NCBI RefSeq assembly: GCF_014842915.1 | Contig: NZ_JACYXI010000002.1 | Span: forward strand, 1-64,000 | Source: Roseibium litorale | GTDB taxonomy: Bacteria > Pseudomonadota > Alphaproteobacteria > Rhizobiales > Stappiaceae | Length of the DNA: 64,000 nt | Reading direction: 5' to 3' | Translations under genes and position numbers: made by a program | Shown here: piece after piece, positions 1-8,488 of the stretch | How the letters are laid out: each line of letters begins with the position of its first letter | Position numbering within the stretch: position 1 is the first letter of the stretch | Notes under the pieces: model-generated | Database searches by the model: none | The model's input: only the letters and a program-made list of their open reading frames with translations | Told to the model about the DNA's origin: nothing

Positions 1-1
1 C

Positions 2-625
2 TATGGCCAGGAGCGCTGGAAGGTCCTGGCCCTCTTCACTCCAGCCGCCAAGGAGCTGGCCCATTTGACGGCACTGGCCGCCCGCAGGCAGGAATTGATC
101 AGCATGAAAGTGGCGGAAACCAACCGCCTGAAGGCTCCTGGGCCGCAAGCGCTCAAAAACACATGCAAGGCCTTGCTGCGCACCATCAAGGCTCAACTAG
201 AACTGCTGGATCAGCAGGTCGAAGACCTGATCGAGACCTGTCAGTCTCTCAAGCGCCGGGTAGCGGTGAGCCGATCGCTTCCCGGTGTCGGGCCGCGCAC
301 CGCCATCGGCCTGGCTGCCAGCATGCCGGAGCTGGGCACCTTGAGGCGGCGGCAAGCAGCCGCCCTCGCAGGCACGGCGCCTCATCCAAGAGACAGCGGC
401 ACCCTGCGAGGCTACAGGAAAATGCGCGGAGGACGGCCCCAGGTCCGGACCATCCTCTTCATGGCAGCATTGGCCGCGAGCCGGGCAAATGGTCCATTAA
501 AGGCGTTCTATCAACGGCTTATACAGAACGGCAAAAAGCCAATCGTTGCCATCTCGGCTCTCATGCGCAAGATCATCGTCATCCTCAATGCCAGAATCAG
601 AGAGGACATCGCAAAACAGAGTTGA
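2..625 (+). mobile_element. IS110-family transposase, C-terminal part (cut by window edge)
   Basis: The frame is open from base 2 to a TGA at 623-625, so the start lies outside the window and about 207 residues are visible. The C-terminal half has the IS116/IS110/IS902 type transposase domain: an LPGVGPRTA helix-hairpin-helix-like motif, then RRQAAALAG, a GGRPQVRTILFMAAL block, and a basic C-terminus. By family knowledge the DEDD catalytic residues are N-terminal and cannot be checked here. It borders an accessory region (TauE, WrbA, P450 genes), consistent with mobile-element activity nearby. No terminal inverted repeat was recognised, which is usual for IS110 elements. Confidence 0.85.
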
Positions 626-941
626 TGACGAACGGAGGGGCCGGCACACACATCTGGCATTGCGTGCGTGCGGAAAAGCCTTCGCGGACCAGGCAATTCC
701 TTGCCCCGCGGTCGTCGTTACCGGCCTGCCCAGAACATCGCTTTGGGGATCCTGCACAGACAGGTCTCGAAAAAAAAGGCGGTCTATGCCATTGCCAGAA
801 AGCGTCTCACTGCCTTGAAGACTATCCTGAGAGACCTGCGCAGTTTCGCCTAAACACAGTTGTCATGCCGGTTGTGCTGGAAGGAAATGCGCTAAGCCGC
901 TAACCCTTTGCAGAGCGCAACTCACGATAGGGAATCAGACT
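626..941. other. Gene-poor gap after the transposase
   Basis: About 316 bases separate the transposase stop from the TauE start. Short open frames occur on both strands, but none has a recognisable domain or ribosome-binding site. The stretch may be the non-coding 3' end of the insertion sequence plus the promoter of the next gene. I see no clear terminator or inverted repeat. Confidence 0.5.
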
Positions 942-1691
942 GTGGAACTCGACATCCTGACGCTTGCCGGAGCTCTTGTTGCCTGTGCGATGGGAGGCTT
1001 GCTGAAGGGGGCTACCGGGGCAGGGGCTCCGATCATCGGCGTACCCGTTCTTGCCGCTCTGGTAGACGTCCAGTTCGCTGTTTCCGTGTTCGTCGTGCCC
1101 AATCTTCTAACGAACTTCTGGCAGGGCTGGCAGACACGCAAGCACTTGCTGCCATGGCCTTTTGTTCTTCTGTTCTCGGCGGGCGGCGGCATCGGCGCGG
1201 TGATCGGCACTTATTTTCTGGCGGGGCTGCCGTCTGAGGCGCTGCTCGTCATCATGTCCGTTGTGGTGCTGGGATATGTGCTGTTCCGGCTGCTGAAGCC
1301 GGACTGGGTTCTGCCCTACCAGACCGGGGTCTGGCTGGCGGGTCCTGCCGGGCTGCTCGGTGGCACGCTGCAGGGGGCGATCGGCATTTCCGCCCCGGCA
1401 TCGCTCAGCTTTCTGAACGCATTGAAACTGCCGCGGCTCAGCTTCATCGGCACCATTTCGATCTTTTTCACCGTCATGTCGGCGTTTCAGTTCGAACGGC
1501 TGGTGGAAGTCGGTCTTCTGACGGGAGAGCGGTTTCTGGTCGGGCTTGGCGCGACAATGGCCATTCTGGCGGCCATGCCGCTGGGAGCCATGCTGGCCCG
1601 AAAAGTGGCCCGGGAAACCTTCGACCGGATCATTCTCGGTCTTCTGGTGCTGATCTCGGCCAAGATCCTCGCCGAGGTCTTTCTGCTCTGA
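942..1691 (+). CDS. TauE/SafE-family sulfite/anion exporter
   Basis: A 249-residue, very hydrophobic membrane protein with about seven to eight predicted transmembrane segments. Two internally similar halves each carry a Gly-rich loop (GGLLKGATGAGAP near residue 18 and GGTLQGAIGISAP near 140), the hallmark of TauE/SafE permeases. These proteins are thought to export sulfite, sulfoacetate or other organic anions. Substrate cannot be told from sequence. The start is GTG at 942. A perfect 11-bp hairpin overlaps the stop codon. The neighbours (WrbA, P450) do not obviously share a pathway with it. Confidence 0.85.
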   Translation: MELDILTLAGALVACAMGGLLKGATGAGAPIIGVPVLAALVDVQFAVSVFVVPNLLTNFWQGWQTRKHLLPWPFVLLFSAGGGIGAVIGTYFLAGLPSEALLVIMSVVVLGYVLFRLLKPDWVLPYQTGVWLAGPAGLLGGTLQGAIGISAPASLSFLNALKLPRLSFIGTISIFFTVMSAFQFERLVEVGLLTGERFLVGLGATMAILAAMPLGAMLARKVARETFDRIILGLLVLISAKILAEVFLL

Positions 1692-1717
1692 CGGGCGGGG
1701 TGGGACCGCCCGTCAGA
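1689..1717. terminator. Hairpin between convergent tauE and wrbA
   Basis: A perfect 11-bp stem (CTGACGGGCGG with CCGCCCGTCAG) closes a 7-base loop and begins within the tauE stop codon. There is no strong T tract on either side, so it is a probable bidirectional terminator or mRNA-end stabiliser. Confidence 0.6.
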
Positions 1718-1737
1718 ATCAATCTGCAAGAAGCAGA

Positions 1738-2337
1738 TCAGCCGTGCAGCTTCGCAGCTGTTTCGGCAATCAGTTGGCCCTGGTGGCGTGCGCCTTCCAG
1801 TTCGATTTCGCTCGGCTGACGCTCGCCCTTGCCGCCTGCAATGGTGGTTGCGCCATAAGGTGCGCCGCCAACGACTTCATCAATGGTCAACTGACCCTGG
1901 TGGCTGTAGGGCAGGCCGACGATGACCATGCCGAAGTGCAGCAGGTTGGTGAGGATCGAGAACAGGGTGGTTTCGTTGCCGCCATGCTGGGAAGCGGAAG
2001 AGGTGAAAGCACCTGCGACCTTGCCATGCAGGGCGCCAGTGGCCCACAGACCGCCAGCCTGTTCCCAGAAGTTTGCCATCTGCGACGGCATGCGGCCGAA
2101 ACGGGTCGGAGCGCCAACGATGATCGCGTCGTAGTTCTTCAGGTCTTCAACGGTCGCGACCGGAGCGTCCTGCTCCAGCTTGAAATAAGCACCCTTGGCG
2201 ATCTCTTCCGGCACGGTCTCGGCAACGCGCTTGATGTCGACAGTGGCGCCGGCGGAGCGTGCACCTTCTGCGATGGCGCCTGCCATGGTTTCGATGTGAC
2301 CGTAGCTGGAATAGTAGAGAACGAGAACCTTAGCCAT
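1738..2337 (-). CDS. wrbA: NAD(P)H:quinone oxidoreductase, WrbA family
   Basis: A 199-residue flavodoxin-fold protein, the normal WrbA length. It starts [19 protein letters not shown], which contains the FMN phosphate-binding loop, and has [13 protein letters not shown] and a [11 protein letters not shown] segment typical of the tetrameric WrbA family. The family performs two-electron reduction of quinones with NAD(P)H, limiting oxidative stress. An in-frame upstream extension exists, but the ATG at 2337 is preceded by a strong AGGAGG, which decides the start. It is transcribed alone, convergent with the TauE gene. Confidence 0.93.
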   Translation of the reverse strand: MAKVLVLYYSSYGHIETMAGAIAEGARSAGATVDIKRVAETVPEEIAKGAYFKLEQDAPVATVEDLKNYDAIIVGAPTRFGRMPSQMANFWEQAGGLWATGALHGKVAGAFTSSASQHGGNETTLFSILTNLLHFGMVIVGLPYSHQGQLTIDEVVGGAPYGATTIAGGKGERQPSEIELEGARHQGQLIAETAAKLHG

Positions 2338-2520
2338 TGCGGCCTCCTGATCAGTGAAAGGAAACGGCGAGCCAGGAAAATGGCCTGCCTTGCCCCTACA
2401 CATGACCTTGGTTGCGCTGCAACGTAAGAGCAGCAATTCCGCACGCTGTGTTCAATATTCGTGAACAGATGTTAAGTCCGGACAATTAATTGCGTGCTGC
2501 CGGATGCGCGAAAATGAAAC

Positions 2521-2553
2521 CGCCCGGGCACAGCATTGAATCCGGCCCGGGCG
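2521..2553 (-). terminator. Probable terminator of the P450-reductase unit
   Basis: A perfect 9-bp stem (CGCCCGGGC with GCCCGGGCG) with a 15-base loop lies about 70 bases beyond the reductase stop. Read on the minus strand it is followed by a T-rich run, GGTTTCATTTT. Confidence 0.55.
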
Positions 2554-2621
2554 TTCAATGGTGAAAGCCAAGTTTTCAGGCGGGCGGGCGCAATAACGCG
2601 CGCCCTCTATCAGGCCGTCCG

Positions 2622-3866
2622 TCAGGCTGGTGTGTCGATCGTCGCGAGGGTCTTCAGGTCCTGAGCCGGGTCAGCAATCTGCGCAGGGTCTGGCGACTTG
2701 CCGCTCTCGATCATGCGCTTGCCGACCATATAGGCGCGCGGATCATTCATCGAATCGACCGCAATCAGCCGGTTGCCCTTGAAATACCAGAAGGAAACGC
2801 TCTTCCCATCCACCGGGCGCGTCACAACGCGGTCATAGCCGGTGTTGAGGCCCGCGATCTGCAGTTTGACATCATATTGGTCCGACCAGAACCAGGGCTT
2901 GGCGGCATAAGGGGCTTCCGACCCCATGACGGCTGTGGCGGCGGCTTCCGCCTGGGCAATCGCGTTTCCAACGCTTTCCAGCCGGATACGTCCCCCCTGA
3001 TAGGGGAAGGAGGCGCAGTCGCCGAAGGAATAGATCGACGGATCGCTGGTTTGACCGGAGGCGTTGACCGCGATTCCATTGTCGATTTCGAGGCCAGCGT
3101 CCCCCGCCAGCGTATCTGCGGGGTGAACACCGATGCCGGTGATGACGAACCCTGCCTCCACCATGCTGCCGTCCTCCAGCTCAACGCCGGTGACCTTGCC
3201 ATGCTCACCGGTCAGGCGGGCAAGCCGTGCGCCTTCGAGGATTCTGACGCCGTGGCTGTCGTGCAGCGCCCGGAAATAGCTGGAGGTCTCACTGGCCGCG
3301 ACCCGCTGAAGAATACGCTCAGCGGCTTCGATCAGGGTGACGCTCAACCCAAGTTTCGAGGCAACGGCTGCTGCTTCCAGGCCGATGTATCCGCCGCCGA
3401 TGATGGCGCAGGACTTGGCGGTCTTCAGAAGACTGGCGAACCGGTCCGCGTCTTCCAGATCACGGATGGTCAGCACCCCTTCCAGATTTCCGCCGATGGC
3501 GTCAGGCAACCGGCGGGGAATGGAACCGGTTGCAATGGCAAGAACGCCATAGGGCAGGCTGGAGCCATCGGACAGGGCAACGGTCTTGGCCGTGCGGTCG
3601 ATGGCCGTTGCCTTCACCCTCGTTTTCAGGGTGATGCCGTTCTTTTCATAAAATTCCAGCGGGCGCAGCAGCAAACGGTCCCGGTCCATCTCGCCAAGGG
3701 CATAGGCCTTGGACAGGGGCGGGCGCTGATAGGGGGCGGTTGCCTCCTCGCCGATCAGGGTGATCGGGCCCTCATGGCCAAGGCTGCGGAGCTTGGCGCA
3801 GAAGGACAGGCCTGCCTGTCCTGCGCCAATGACGACGACGGGGGAAGTGGTTTCGGTCATGAGCAC
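2622..3866 (-). CDS. FAD-dependent ferredoxin reductase (P450 partner)
   Basis: A 414-residue pyridine nucleotide-disulfide oxidoreductase-fold protein of the putidaredoxin reductase type. It has an N-terminal FAD-binding GAGQAG motif, a central NAD-binding GGGYIGLEAA motif near residue 157, and a C-terminal FAD motif (SIYSFGDCAS). Family enzymes pass electrons from NADH to a 2Fe-2S ferredoxin that reduces a P450. It follows the P450 gene by 92 bases on the same strand, and a ferredoxin gene lies 2.5 kb away. The first codon is GTG at 3866, with AGG seven bases upstream. ATG at 3860 is an equally possible start. Confidence 0.9.
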   Translation of the reverse strand: MLMTETTSPVVVIGAGQAGLSFCAKLRSLGHEGPITLIGEEATAPYQRPPLSKAYALGEMDRDRLLLRPLEFYEKNGITLKTRVKATAIDRTAKTVALSDGSSLPYGVLAIATGSIPRRLPDAIGGNLEGVLTIRDLEDADRFASLLKTAKSCAIIGGGYIGLEAAAVASKLGLSVTLIEAAERILQRVAASETSSYFRALHDSHGVRILEGARLARLTGEHGKVTGVELEDGSMVEAGFVITGIGVHPADTLAGDAGLEIDNGIAVNASGQTSDPSIYSFGDCASFPYQGGRIRLESVGNAIAQAEAAATAVMGSEAPYAAKPWFWSDQYDVKLQIAGLNTGYDRVVTRPVDGKSVSFWYFKGNRLIAVDSMNDPRAYMVGKRMIESGKSPDPAQIADPAQDLKTLATIDTPA

Positions 3867-3916
3867 TGCGGGACCTGTTTTGTCCTTGCCGTGGGCGGGG
3901 CGGGTGGCGGGTTGGC

Positions 3917-3935
3917 CCCGGGCAGGCGCCCGGGA
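3917..3935. other. Hairpin between P450 and reductase genes
   Basis: CCCGGGC and GCCCGGG flank a 4-base AGGC loop in the 92-base gap. It could modulate read-through from the P450 gene into the reductase gene or stabilise one transcript end. There is no T tract, so it is not a classical terminator. Confidence 0.4.
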
Positions 3936-3958
3936 CGAATCTTGAGATCAAGATGCCA

Positions 3959-5167
3959 CTAGTTGAGGATCACGGGCAAGTTCAACGGACCGCGGAAACC
4001 GAACCCGGAGAAAATCACTTCGTCCGGGTCGGTGAGTTTCATGTTCGGGAACCGGTCGAACAGCTTCGGCAGAAGGATCTGGCCGACCATGCGGCGGGCG
4101 ATATGGGTGCCCATGCAGAAATGCGGACCGTTGCCGAAAGCCTGGTGCGGCACCTTGGGCCGGAAGATGTTGAAGAGGTGCCCGTCCTCATAGATCTCCT
4201 CGTCGTGGTTGGAGGAGGCCTGAATGGTCATGACCACGTCACCCTTGGGGATATGGAACCCGCGGATTTCCGTATCGGCGGTCACCCGGCGGGAACTGGC
4301 CTGGATGGGCGCGACCCAGCGCACGGCCTCTTCGAAGACTGTGGTCCACAGTTTGTCATCCTGCTTGGCGGCCGCCAGCTGGTCCGGATTGGTAAGAAGG
4401 CCGAAAACCGCCGTGAGAGCGGCATCGCGCGGTTCGTTGATGCCGCCGCCGATGGCGATCTTGATGTTGGCAATCATCTGCTCATGTTCGATCGGGTCAT
4501 CTGCATTGATCATCGCCGCAACCGCCGACGGGTCGTCCGTGCCGCGCAGCTTATCGGCGGCCGCGTTGATGCAGGCATCCATGCGGACGTTTTCCCGGTC
4601 GCAGATTTCGAAGATCTCCGGCTTCCAGCCGAAATTGCCGGCGCCATTGATCAGGGTCTGTGACCAGAGTTCCATGTCGCTGTCGCTCGCCTCGGGAATA
4701 CCGAGCAGAATCGCAAGGCAACGGGCCGACACGGGACCTGCCAGAGCCGGAAAAAGGTCGACAACCTCGCCGCGGGGCAGGCGGGCGACATAGTCCTCGA
4801 CCACCTTCTCATAGGCCGGGATCCAGACATCCTTGATGTTTTTGGCGGAAAAGGACGAGGCCATGGCATTGCGCAGCCGCATGTGGTCCTCGCCGTCGCG
4901 CCGCATCAGGGTGTGGGCCCCGAAAGCGCGCTGCATCGGTGTGTTAGGATCGTCCGAGCTGAACAGAACCGGGTCATCCTTGACCATCTTCGTGTCCGCC
5001 GCCTTGGTCAGAAGCGTCCGCCCGACTGACTGGACCCTTAGGACGGGAGCCTCGGCCCGCAGCCGCTTGTAGATTGGATAGGGATCGCGCGTGAGCTGAT
5101 CGATGGTGATGGTGGTGTCCAGCGGTGCAAGCGGCGCTCTTGAGCGCGCATGGGCTGCGTCAGCCAT
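3959..5167 (-). CDS. Cytochrome P450 with atypical I-helix
   Basis: A 402-residue bacterial P450. It has the ExxR pair (E280, R283), the heme-thiolate loop FGNGPHFCMG with Cys351, and a full-length fold. No membrane anchor or reductase domain is fused, so it needs separate redox partners, which are next door. The oxygen-activation site in helix I reads GGGINEP (240-246). Aligned on GG with the usual (A/G)GxDT, the Asp-Thr pair becomes Asn244-Glu245. The substrate is unknown. ATG at 5167 has GGGAGGAGAGG upstream, so a 33-base upstream extension is rejected. It is transcribed divergently from a LysR gene, which probably regulates it. Confidence 0.92.
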   Translation of the reverse strand: MADAAHARSRAPLAPLDTTITIDQLTRDPYPIYKRLRAEAPVLRVQSVGRTLLTKAADTKMVKDDPVLFSSDDPNTPMQRAFGAHTLMRRDGEDHMRLRNAMASSFSAKNIKDVWIPAYEKVVEDYVARLPRGEVVDLFPALAGPVSARCLAILLGIPEASDSDMELWSQTLINGAGNFGWKPEIFEICDRENVRMDACINAAADKLRGTDDPSAVAAMINADDPIEHEQMIANIKIAIGGGINEPRDAALTAVFGLLTNPDQLAAAKQDDKLWTTVFEEAVRWVAPIQASSRRVTADTEIRGFHIPKGDVVMTIQASSNHDEEIYEDGHLFNIFRPKVPHQAFGNGPHFCMGTHIARRMVGQILLPKLFDRFPNMKLTDPDEVIFSGFGFRGPLNLPVILN

Positions 5168-5301
5168 AATGTCCTCTCCTCCCGGCAGGCCGTCCTCCAA
5201 CGGTGTCTGCCCATGGCGGACCTTCTCCGGCCAGCCGTTTCCAAGGTTTAAACTCTGGATCTTTTGATTGCATCGGGCAATTAGATCGGATTGATATACT
5301 T

Positions 5302-5326
5302 TATCGGAGAATTCAATTCACCGATA
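5302..5326. promoter_or_regulatory. Near-perfect inverted repeat, candidate LysR operator
   Basis: A 25-bp inverted repeat centred on 5314 lies in the 187-base divergent gap. The outer arms are TATCGG and CCGATA, the inner arms GAATT and AATTC. Eleven of twelve arm positions pair. Two more ATCGG half-sites occur at 5272 and 5285. Size, symmetry and position fit a LysR-type operator shared by the P450 and lysR promoters. Confidence 0.65.
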
Positions 5327-5354
5327 GGGCAGGAAGGGCCGCGGGGGAGGAGCC

Positions 5355-6320
5355 ATGAGCCGGGTAGACCCGTTTTCAATTGATTTCAATGCCTTGCGGA
5401 CACTCGTTCAGGTTTTCGACAGTGGCTCGTTTTCCGGTGCCGCAGAGCGGCTGGACGTGAATCAGTCGACCGTCAGCTATACGATTGAGCGGCTGCGCAA
5501 GGCCTTGCAGGACCCCCTGTTCGTGCGGCAGGGAAGCGGAATCGCGGCAACGGACCGCTGCTCGGACATTGTCGCCGGACTGCGGGACATGCTGGAGTCC
5601 TACCAGGCCATTGCAACACCGCGCGCCTTCGACCCTGCGGAAGCCGCCGGGCTGGTGTCCCTGTCCTGCAACTACTATGAGCGGCTGGTGATCCTGCCGG
5701 AACTTTTGAGGGTACTGCGCGCTCAGGCCCCTGGGCTATCGGTTGCCGTTCACCAGGCCTTCGGCTCGGGAGGCGCTCAGCTGAAGCGCGGAGACAGCGA
5801 TTTCCTGATGGGTCCGATCCGCTTCAATGACAGCGGGCTCTACAAGCGGAGGCTGCTCAACGATCACTACGTCTGTGTGATGGACCGGGGGAACCCGCTG
5901 GCCAGCCGCACACTGGACCTCGCCTCTTACGTCTCTGCTGCCCATGCCGTGGTGACCTATGGCGGCAACTGGAAGTCCAACTACCTGCTGGAGCTGGAAA
6001 AACAGGGCATTCTGCTCAACCAGGTTCTGGGTGTTCCAAGTCCCGCTGATCTCGGCACAATCCTGCGGGGAACGGACTTGATCGCCACTTTGCCGAGCCG
6101 GATGGCGGCTTCCATGGACAAGGGAGTGGTGATCCGCCCCTGTCCGTGCCCGGCGCCGTTCGACATCGATCTGGTCTGGACATCACGTACGCAGCATTCG
6201 CCGATGCACGCCTGGGTGCGGCAGGAAATTGCCCGCATCGCCAATTCGGTTCCTCCGGCCAGTGCGTTGGATGCCGAAACCCATCGCTATCAGGAAATTG
6301 GATCGGATGTATCGATGTGA
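5355..6320 (+). CDS. LysR-family regulator next to P450
   Basis: A 321-residue LysR-type protein. The N-terminal winged helix-turn-helix (residues about 6-65) includes LRTLVQVFDSGSFSGAAERL and the recognition helix NQSTVSYTIERLRKAL. A periplasmic-binding-like effector domain follows, with a LACNYYERLVILPELL-like NodD/SyrM-type beginning of the domain. It is divergent from the P450 gene, with a 25-bp inverted repeat about 30 bases before its own start, so autoregulation plus control of the P450 unit is the simplest reading. ATG at 5355 is preceded by GGGGAGGAG. The inducer cannot be predicted. Confidence 0.9.
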   Translation: MSRVDPFSIDFNALRTLVQVFDSGSFSGAAERLDVNQSTVSYTIERLRKALQDPLFVRQGSGIAATDRCSDIVAGLRDMLESYQAIATPRAFDPAEAAGLVSLSCNYYERLVILPELLRVLRAQAPGLSVAVHQAFGSGGAQLKRGDSDFLMGPIRFNDSGLYKRRLLNDHYVCVMDRGNPLASRTLDLASYVSAAHAVVTYGGNWKSNYLLELEKQGILLNQVLGVPSPADLGTILRGTDLIATLPSRMAASMDKGVVIRPCPCPAPFDIDLVWTSRTQHSPMHAWVRQEIARIANSVPPASALDAETHRYQEIGSDVSM

Positions 6321-6415
6321 CCGGATTGATCAATGAGGTATGAGGTCTTACCCGCTTAAAGCTGCCCGGAGGGACGCCCGGGGGAGGAAAGCTGCGCAAG
6401 GAGGAGGCGCAAACT

Positions 6416-6736
6416 ATGCCCAAGCTCATTTTCATCGAAGCCGATGGCACCCGCACGGAAGTGGATGCCCAGATAGGCAAATCGGTCATGGAAACCGCCC
6501 GGGACGGAAATGTCGCTGGCGTGGTGGCGGATTGCGGCGGCTCGCTCGCCTGCGCCACTTGCCATTGCTATTTCAGCGAGGATCAGATGGCGGCACTGCC
6601 GTCAAAGAGCGATACGGAAGCCGACATGCTGGACTTCGCCAATGCGGAGGTGAAGGACGGCAGCCGCCTGAGCTGCCAGATCATCGTCACCGAGGATATG
6701 GATGGCTGGGAAATCCGCGTTCCCGATACGCAATAA
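6416..6736 (+). CDS. 2Fe-2S ferredoxin, adrenodoxin/putidaredoxin type
   Basis: A 106-residue plant/vertebrate-fold ferredoxin. The cluster ligands are Cys40, Cys46, Cys49 and Cys87, spaced C-x5-C-x2-C-x37-C, as in adrenodoxin and putidaredoxin. An extra Cys51 lies beside the third ligand. It is the expected electron carrier between the FAD reductase at 2622-3866 and the P450 at 3959-5167, completing a class I system, though it sits on the opposite strand behind the lysR gene. A strong AAGGAGGAGG precedes the ATG. Its stop lies only 9 bases from the convergent moeA stop. Confidence 0.95.
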   Translation: MPKLIFIEADGTRTEVDAQIGKSVMETARDGNVAGVVADCGGSLACATCHCYFSEDQMAALPSKSDTEADMLDFANAEVKDGSRLSCQIIVTEDMDGWEIRVPDTQ

Positions 6737-6745
6737 GGCTGGCAG

Positions 6746-7963
6746 TCAGAGCCGGACAATCGGCACCCGGTCGCCGGATTTGGCGGCCGGGGCATGAGGC
6801 GGGCGGACAATCAGAGCGCCCGCGCGTGCCAGCAGGCTGAGCATGGAACTGTCCTGGGTCGGGAAGGGCGACACAGTCAGCCGGCCGTCAGCATCTTCCG
6901 AAAGCAGTGCCCGGATATAATCCTGCCGCCGGTCATTCTCGCGCAGATCAGCCGTTACCATGGCTTCCAGAAGCCTTTCGTTCTGCCCTGGCTGATTGAG
7001 CATTTTTGCGAGGAGCGGTTTCAGGAATAGGAGCGCACAGACAATGCTGGAGACCGGGTTGCCCGGCAGGCCAAGCACCTTGGTCCCGCCCAGATGACCT
7101 GCCATCAACGGTTTACCCGGACGCATGGCGATCTTCCAGAAGGCCAGTTCCATGCCTTCGCCGCCCAGCACATCCTGAACCAGGTCGTGGTCGCCGACAG
7201 AGGCTCCGCCAAGGGTGACCAGAACATCCGCCTTGGCCTCTACGGCCCGGCGCACATGGCTTGCCATGATCCCGACGTCATCAGGTGAAATTCCGAGATC
7301 CAGGACCGCGCCGCCGCAATCCTCGACCATGGCGGCGATGCCGGCGTGATTCGAGGCGATGATCTGATCCGGGCCGGGCTCTCCTCCCGGCGTCACCAGC
7401 TCGTCACCTGTGGCAAGCACGGCCACCAGCGGCTTGCGCTGAACCGGCAGCACCGCATGGTTCATGGCGGCGGCGAGCGAAAGAGACCGGTAATCGAGCC
7501 TAGTTCGGGCGCTCAGCAGCAGGTCACCTTCGGCAAAATCCAGTCCGGGGGCACGAATGTTGGCGCCGGGTTTGGGCGCTTCCAGAACGGTCACTTGGCT
7601 GCCTTCGCGGCCGGTGTTTTCCTGAATGACGACAGTGTCCGCGCCTTTGGGCACCGGTGCTCCGGTGAAAATCCGCACGGTCTCGCCCTTTTGCACCGTG
7701 CCGGTGAACCCATGGCCCGCAGGCGCCTCGCCGATAAGGGTGAGCGTTGCAGGCACCTCGATCACATCCGCATGGCGGACGGCATAACCGTCCATGGCGG
7801 AGGCTGCGAAGGGCGGCTGGGTGCGTTTGGAGGCAAGGTCCAGCGCCAGGATGCGGCCATTGGCTGCGGAAAGCGGCACATTCTCGCGCCCGAGCGGATG
7901 AACATCCTTCAACAGGCGCTCAAGGGCCTCGGAAACGGGAATCAGAGGCGCATTTCCAGCCAT
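6746..7963 (-). CDS. moeA: Molybdopterin molybdenumtransferase MoeA
   Basis: A 405-residue MoeA, normal length. It inserts molybdate into adenylylated molybdopterin in the last step of molybdenum cofactor synthesis. Visible motifs are PPFAASAMDGYAV (about 50-62), GGASVGDHD, MRPGKPL and GLPGNPVSS in the MogA-like domain, then the beta-barrel C-terminal domain. The ATG at 7963 follows the moaC stop by one base, so the two are translationally coupled. In many Rhizobiales lexA follows moeA. Here the ferredoxin gene converges on it instead. Confidence 0.96.
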   Translation of the reverse strand: MAGNAPLIPVSEALERLLKDVHPLGRENVPLSAANGRILALDLASKRTQPPFAASAMDGYAVRHADVIEVPATLTLIGEAPAGHGFTGTVQKGETVRIFTGAPVPKGADTVVIQENTGREGSQVTVLEAPKPGANIRAPGLDFAEGDLLLSARTRLDYRSLSLAAAMNHAVLPVQRKPLVAVLATGDELVTPGGEPGPDQIIASNHAGIAAMVEDCGGAVLDLGISPDDVGIMASHVRRAVEAKADVLVTLGGASVGDHDLVQDVLGGEGMELAFWKIAMRPGKPLMAGHLGGTKVLGLPGNPVSSIVCALLFLKPLLAKMLNQPGQNERLLEAMVTADLRENDRRQDYIRALLSEDADGRLTVSPFPTQDSSMLSLLARAGALIVRPPHAPAAKSGDRVPIVRL

Positions 7964-7964
7964 G

Positions 7965-8480
7965 TCAGGTTCCCCCGGTTCCGCCGTCTGCAATGGTCCA
8001 GTGACCGGATTTGCCGCCAGCCTTTTCCAGAAGCCGCACGCCGCCGATGACCATGCCCCGGTCCACCGCCTTCGCCATGTCATAAACGGTAAGGCAGGCG
8101 ACGGAGCAGGCCGTCAGGGCTTCCATCTCGACACCGGTCTGGCCGCTGACCTTCGTGGTTGCGGTCACCCGCAGGCCAGGTAAGGTGCTGTCCGGCTCGA
8201 TGTCGATGGTGACCTTGGAAAGCGCCAGCGGATGGCAGAGCGGGATCAACTCGTGGGTCTTCTTCGCCGCCATGATACCGGCAATCCGGGCGGTGGCGAT
8301 CACGTCGCCCTTCTTGGCGTTGCCCGACACAATCAGCTCAAGGGTTTCCGGACGCATGGTCACGGTCCCCTCAGCCACGGCGATGCGCGACGTGACGGCC
8401 TTTTCCGAAACGTCGACCATGTGGGCTGCGCCCGCCGCATCGATATGGGTCAGTTTCGGGCCTTCACCGCTTCCGCTCAT
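7965..8480 (-). CDS. moaC: Cyclic pyranopterin monophosphate synthase MoaC
   Basis: A 171-residue MoaC, normal length. Together with MoaA it converts GTP to cyclic pyranopterin monophosphate, the first part of molybdenum cofactor synthesis. The active-site blocks [18 protein letters not shown] and [17 protein letters not shown] and the conserved KAVDRGM lysine segment are all present. It lies 8 bases after trpC and one base before moeA in a single minus-strand operon (ppiD-trpD-trpC-moaC-moeA). Confidence 0.97.
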   Translation of the reverse strand: MSGSGEGPKLTHIDAAGAAHMVDVSEKAVTSRIAVAEGTVTMRPETLELIVSGNAKKGDVIATARIAGIMAAKKTHELIPLCHPLALSKVTIDIEPDSTLPGLRVTATTKVSGQTGVEMEALTACSVACLTVYDMAKAVDRGMVIGGVRLLEKAGGKSGHWTIADGGTGGT

Positions 8481-8488
8481 GAGCTGAC

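Noticed and set aside
668-853. Short basic frame after the transposase
   Set aside because: No ribosome site or recognisable domain. Composition is consistent with chance in a gap.
5231-5246. A 16-base sequence identical to 34917-34932 upstream of other genes
   Set aside because: In 64 kb on both strands about one such 16-base repeat is expected by chance, and the contexts differ.
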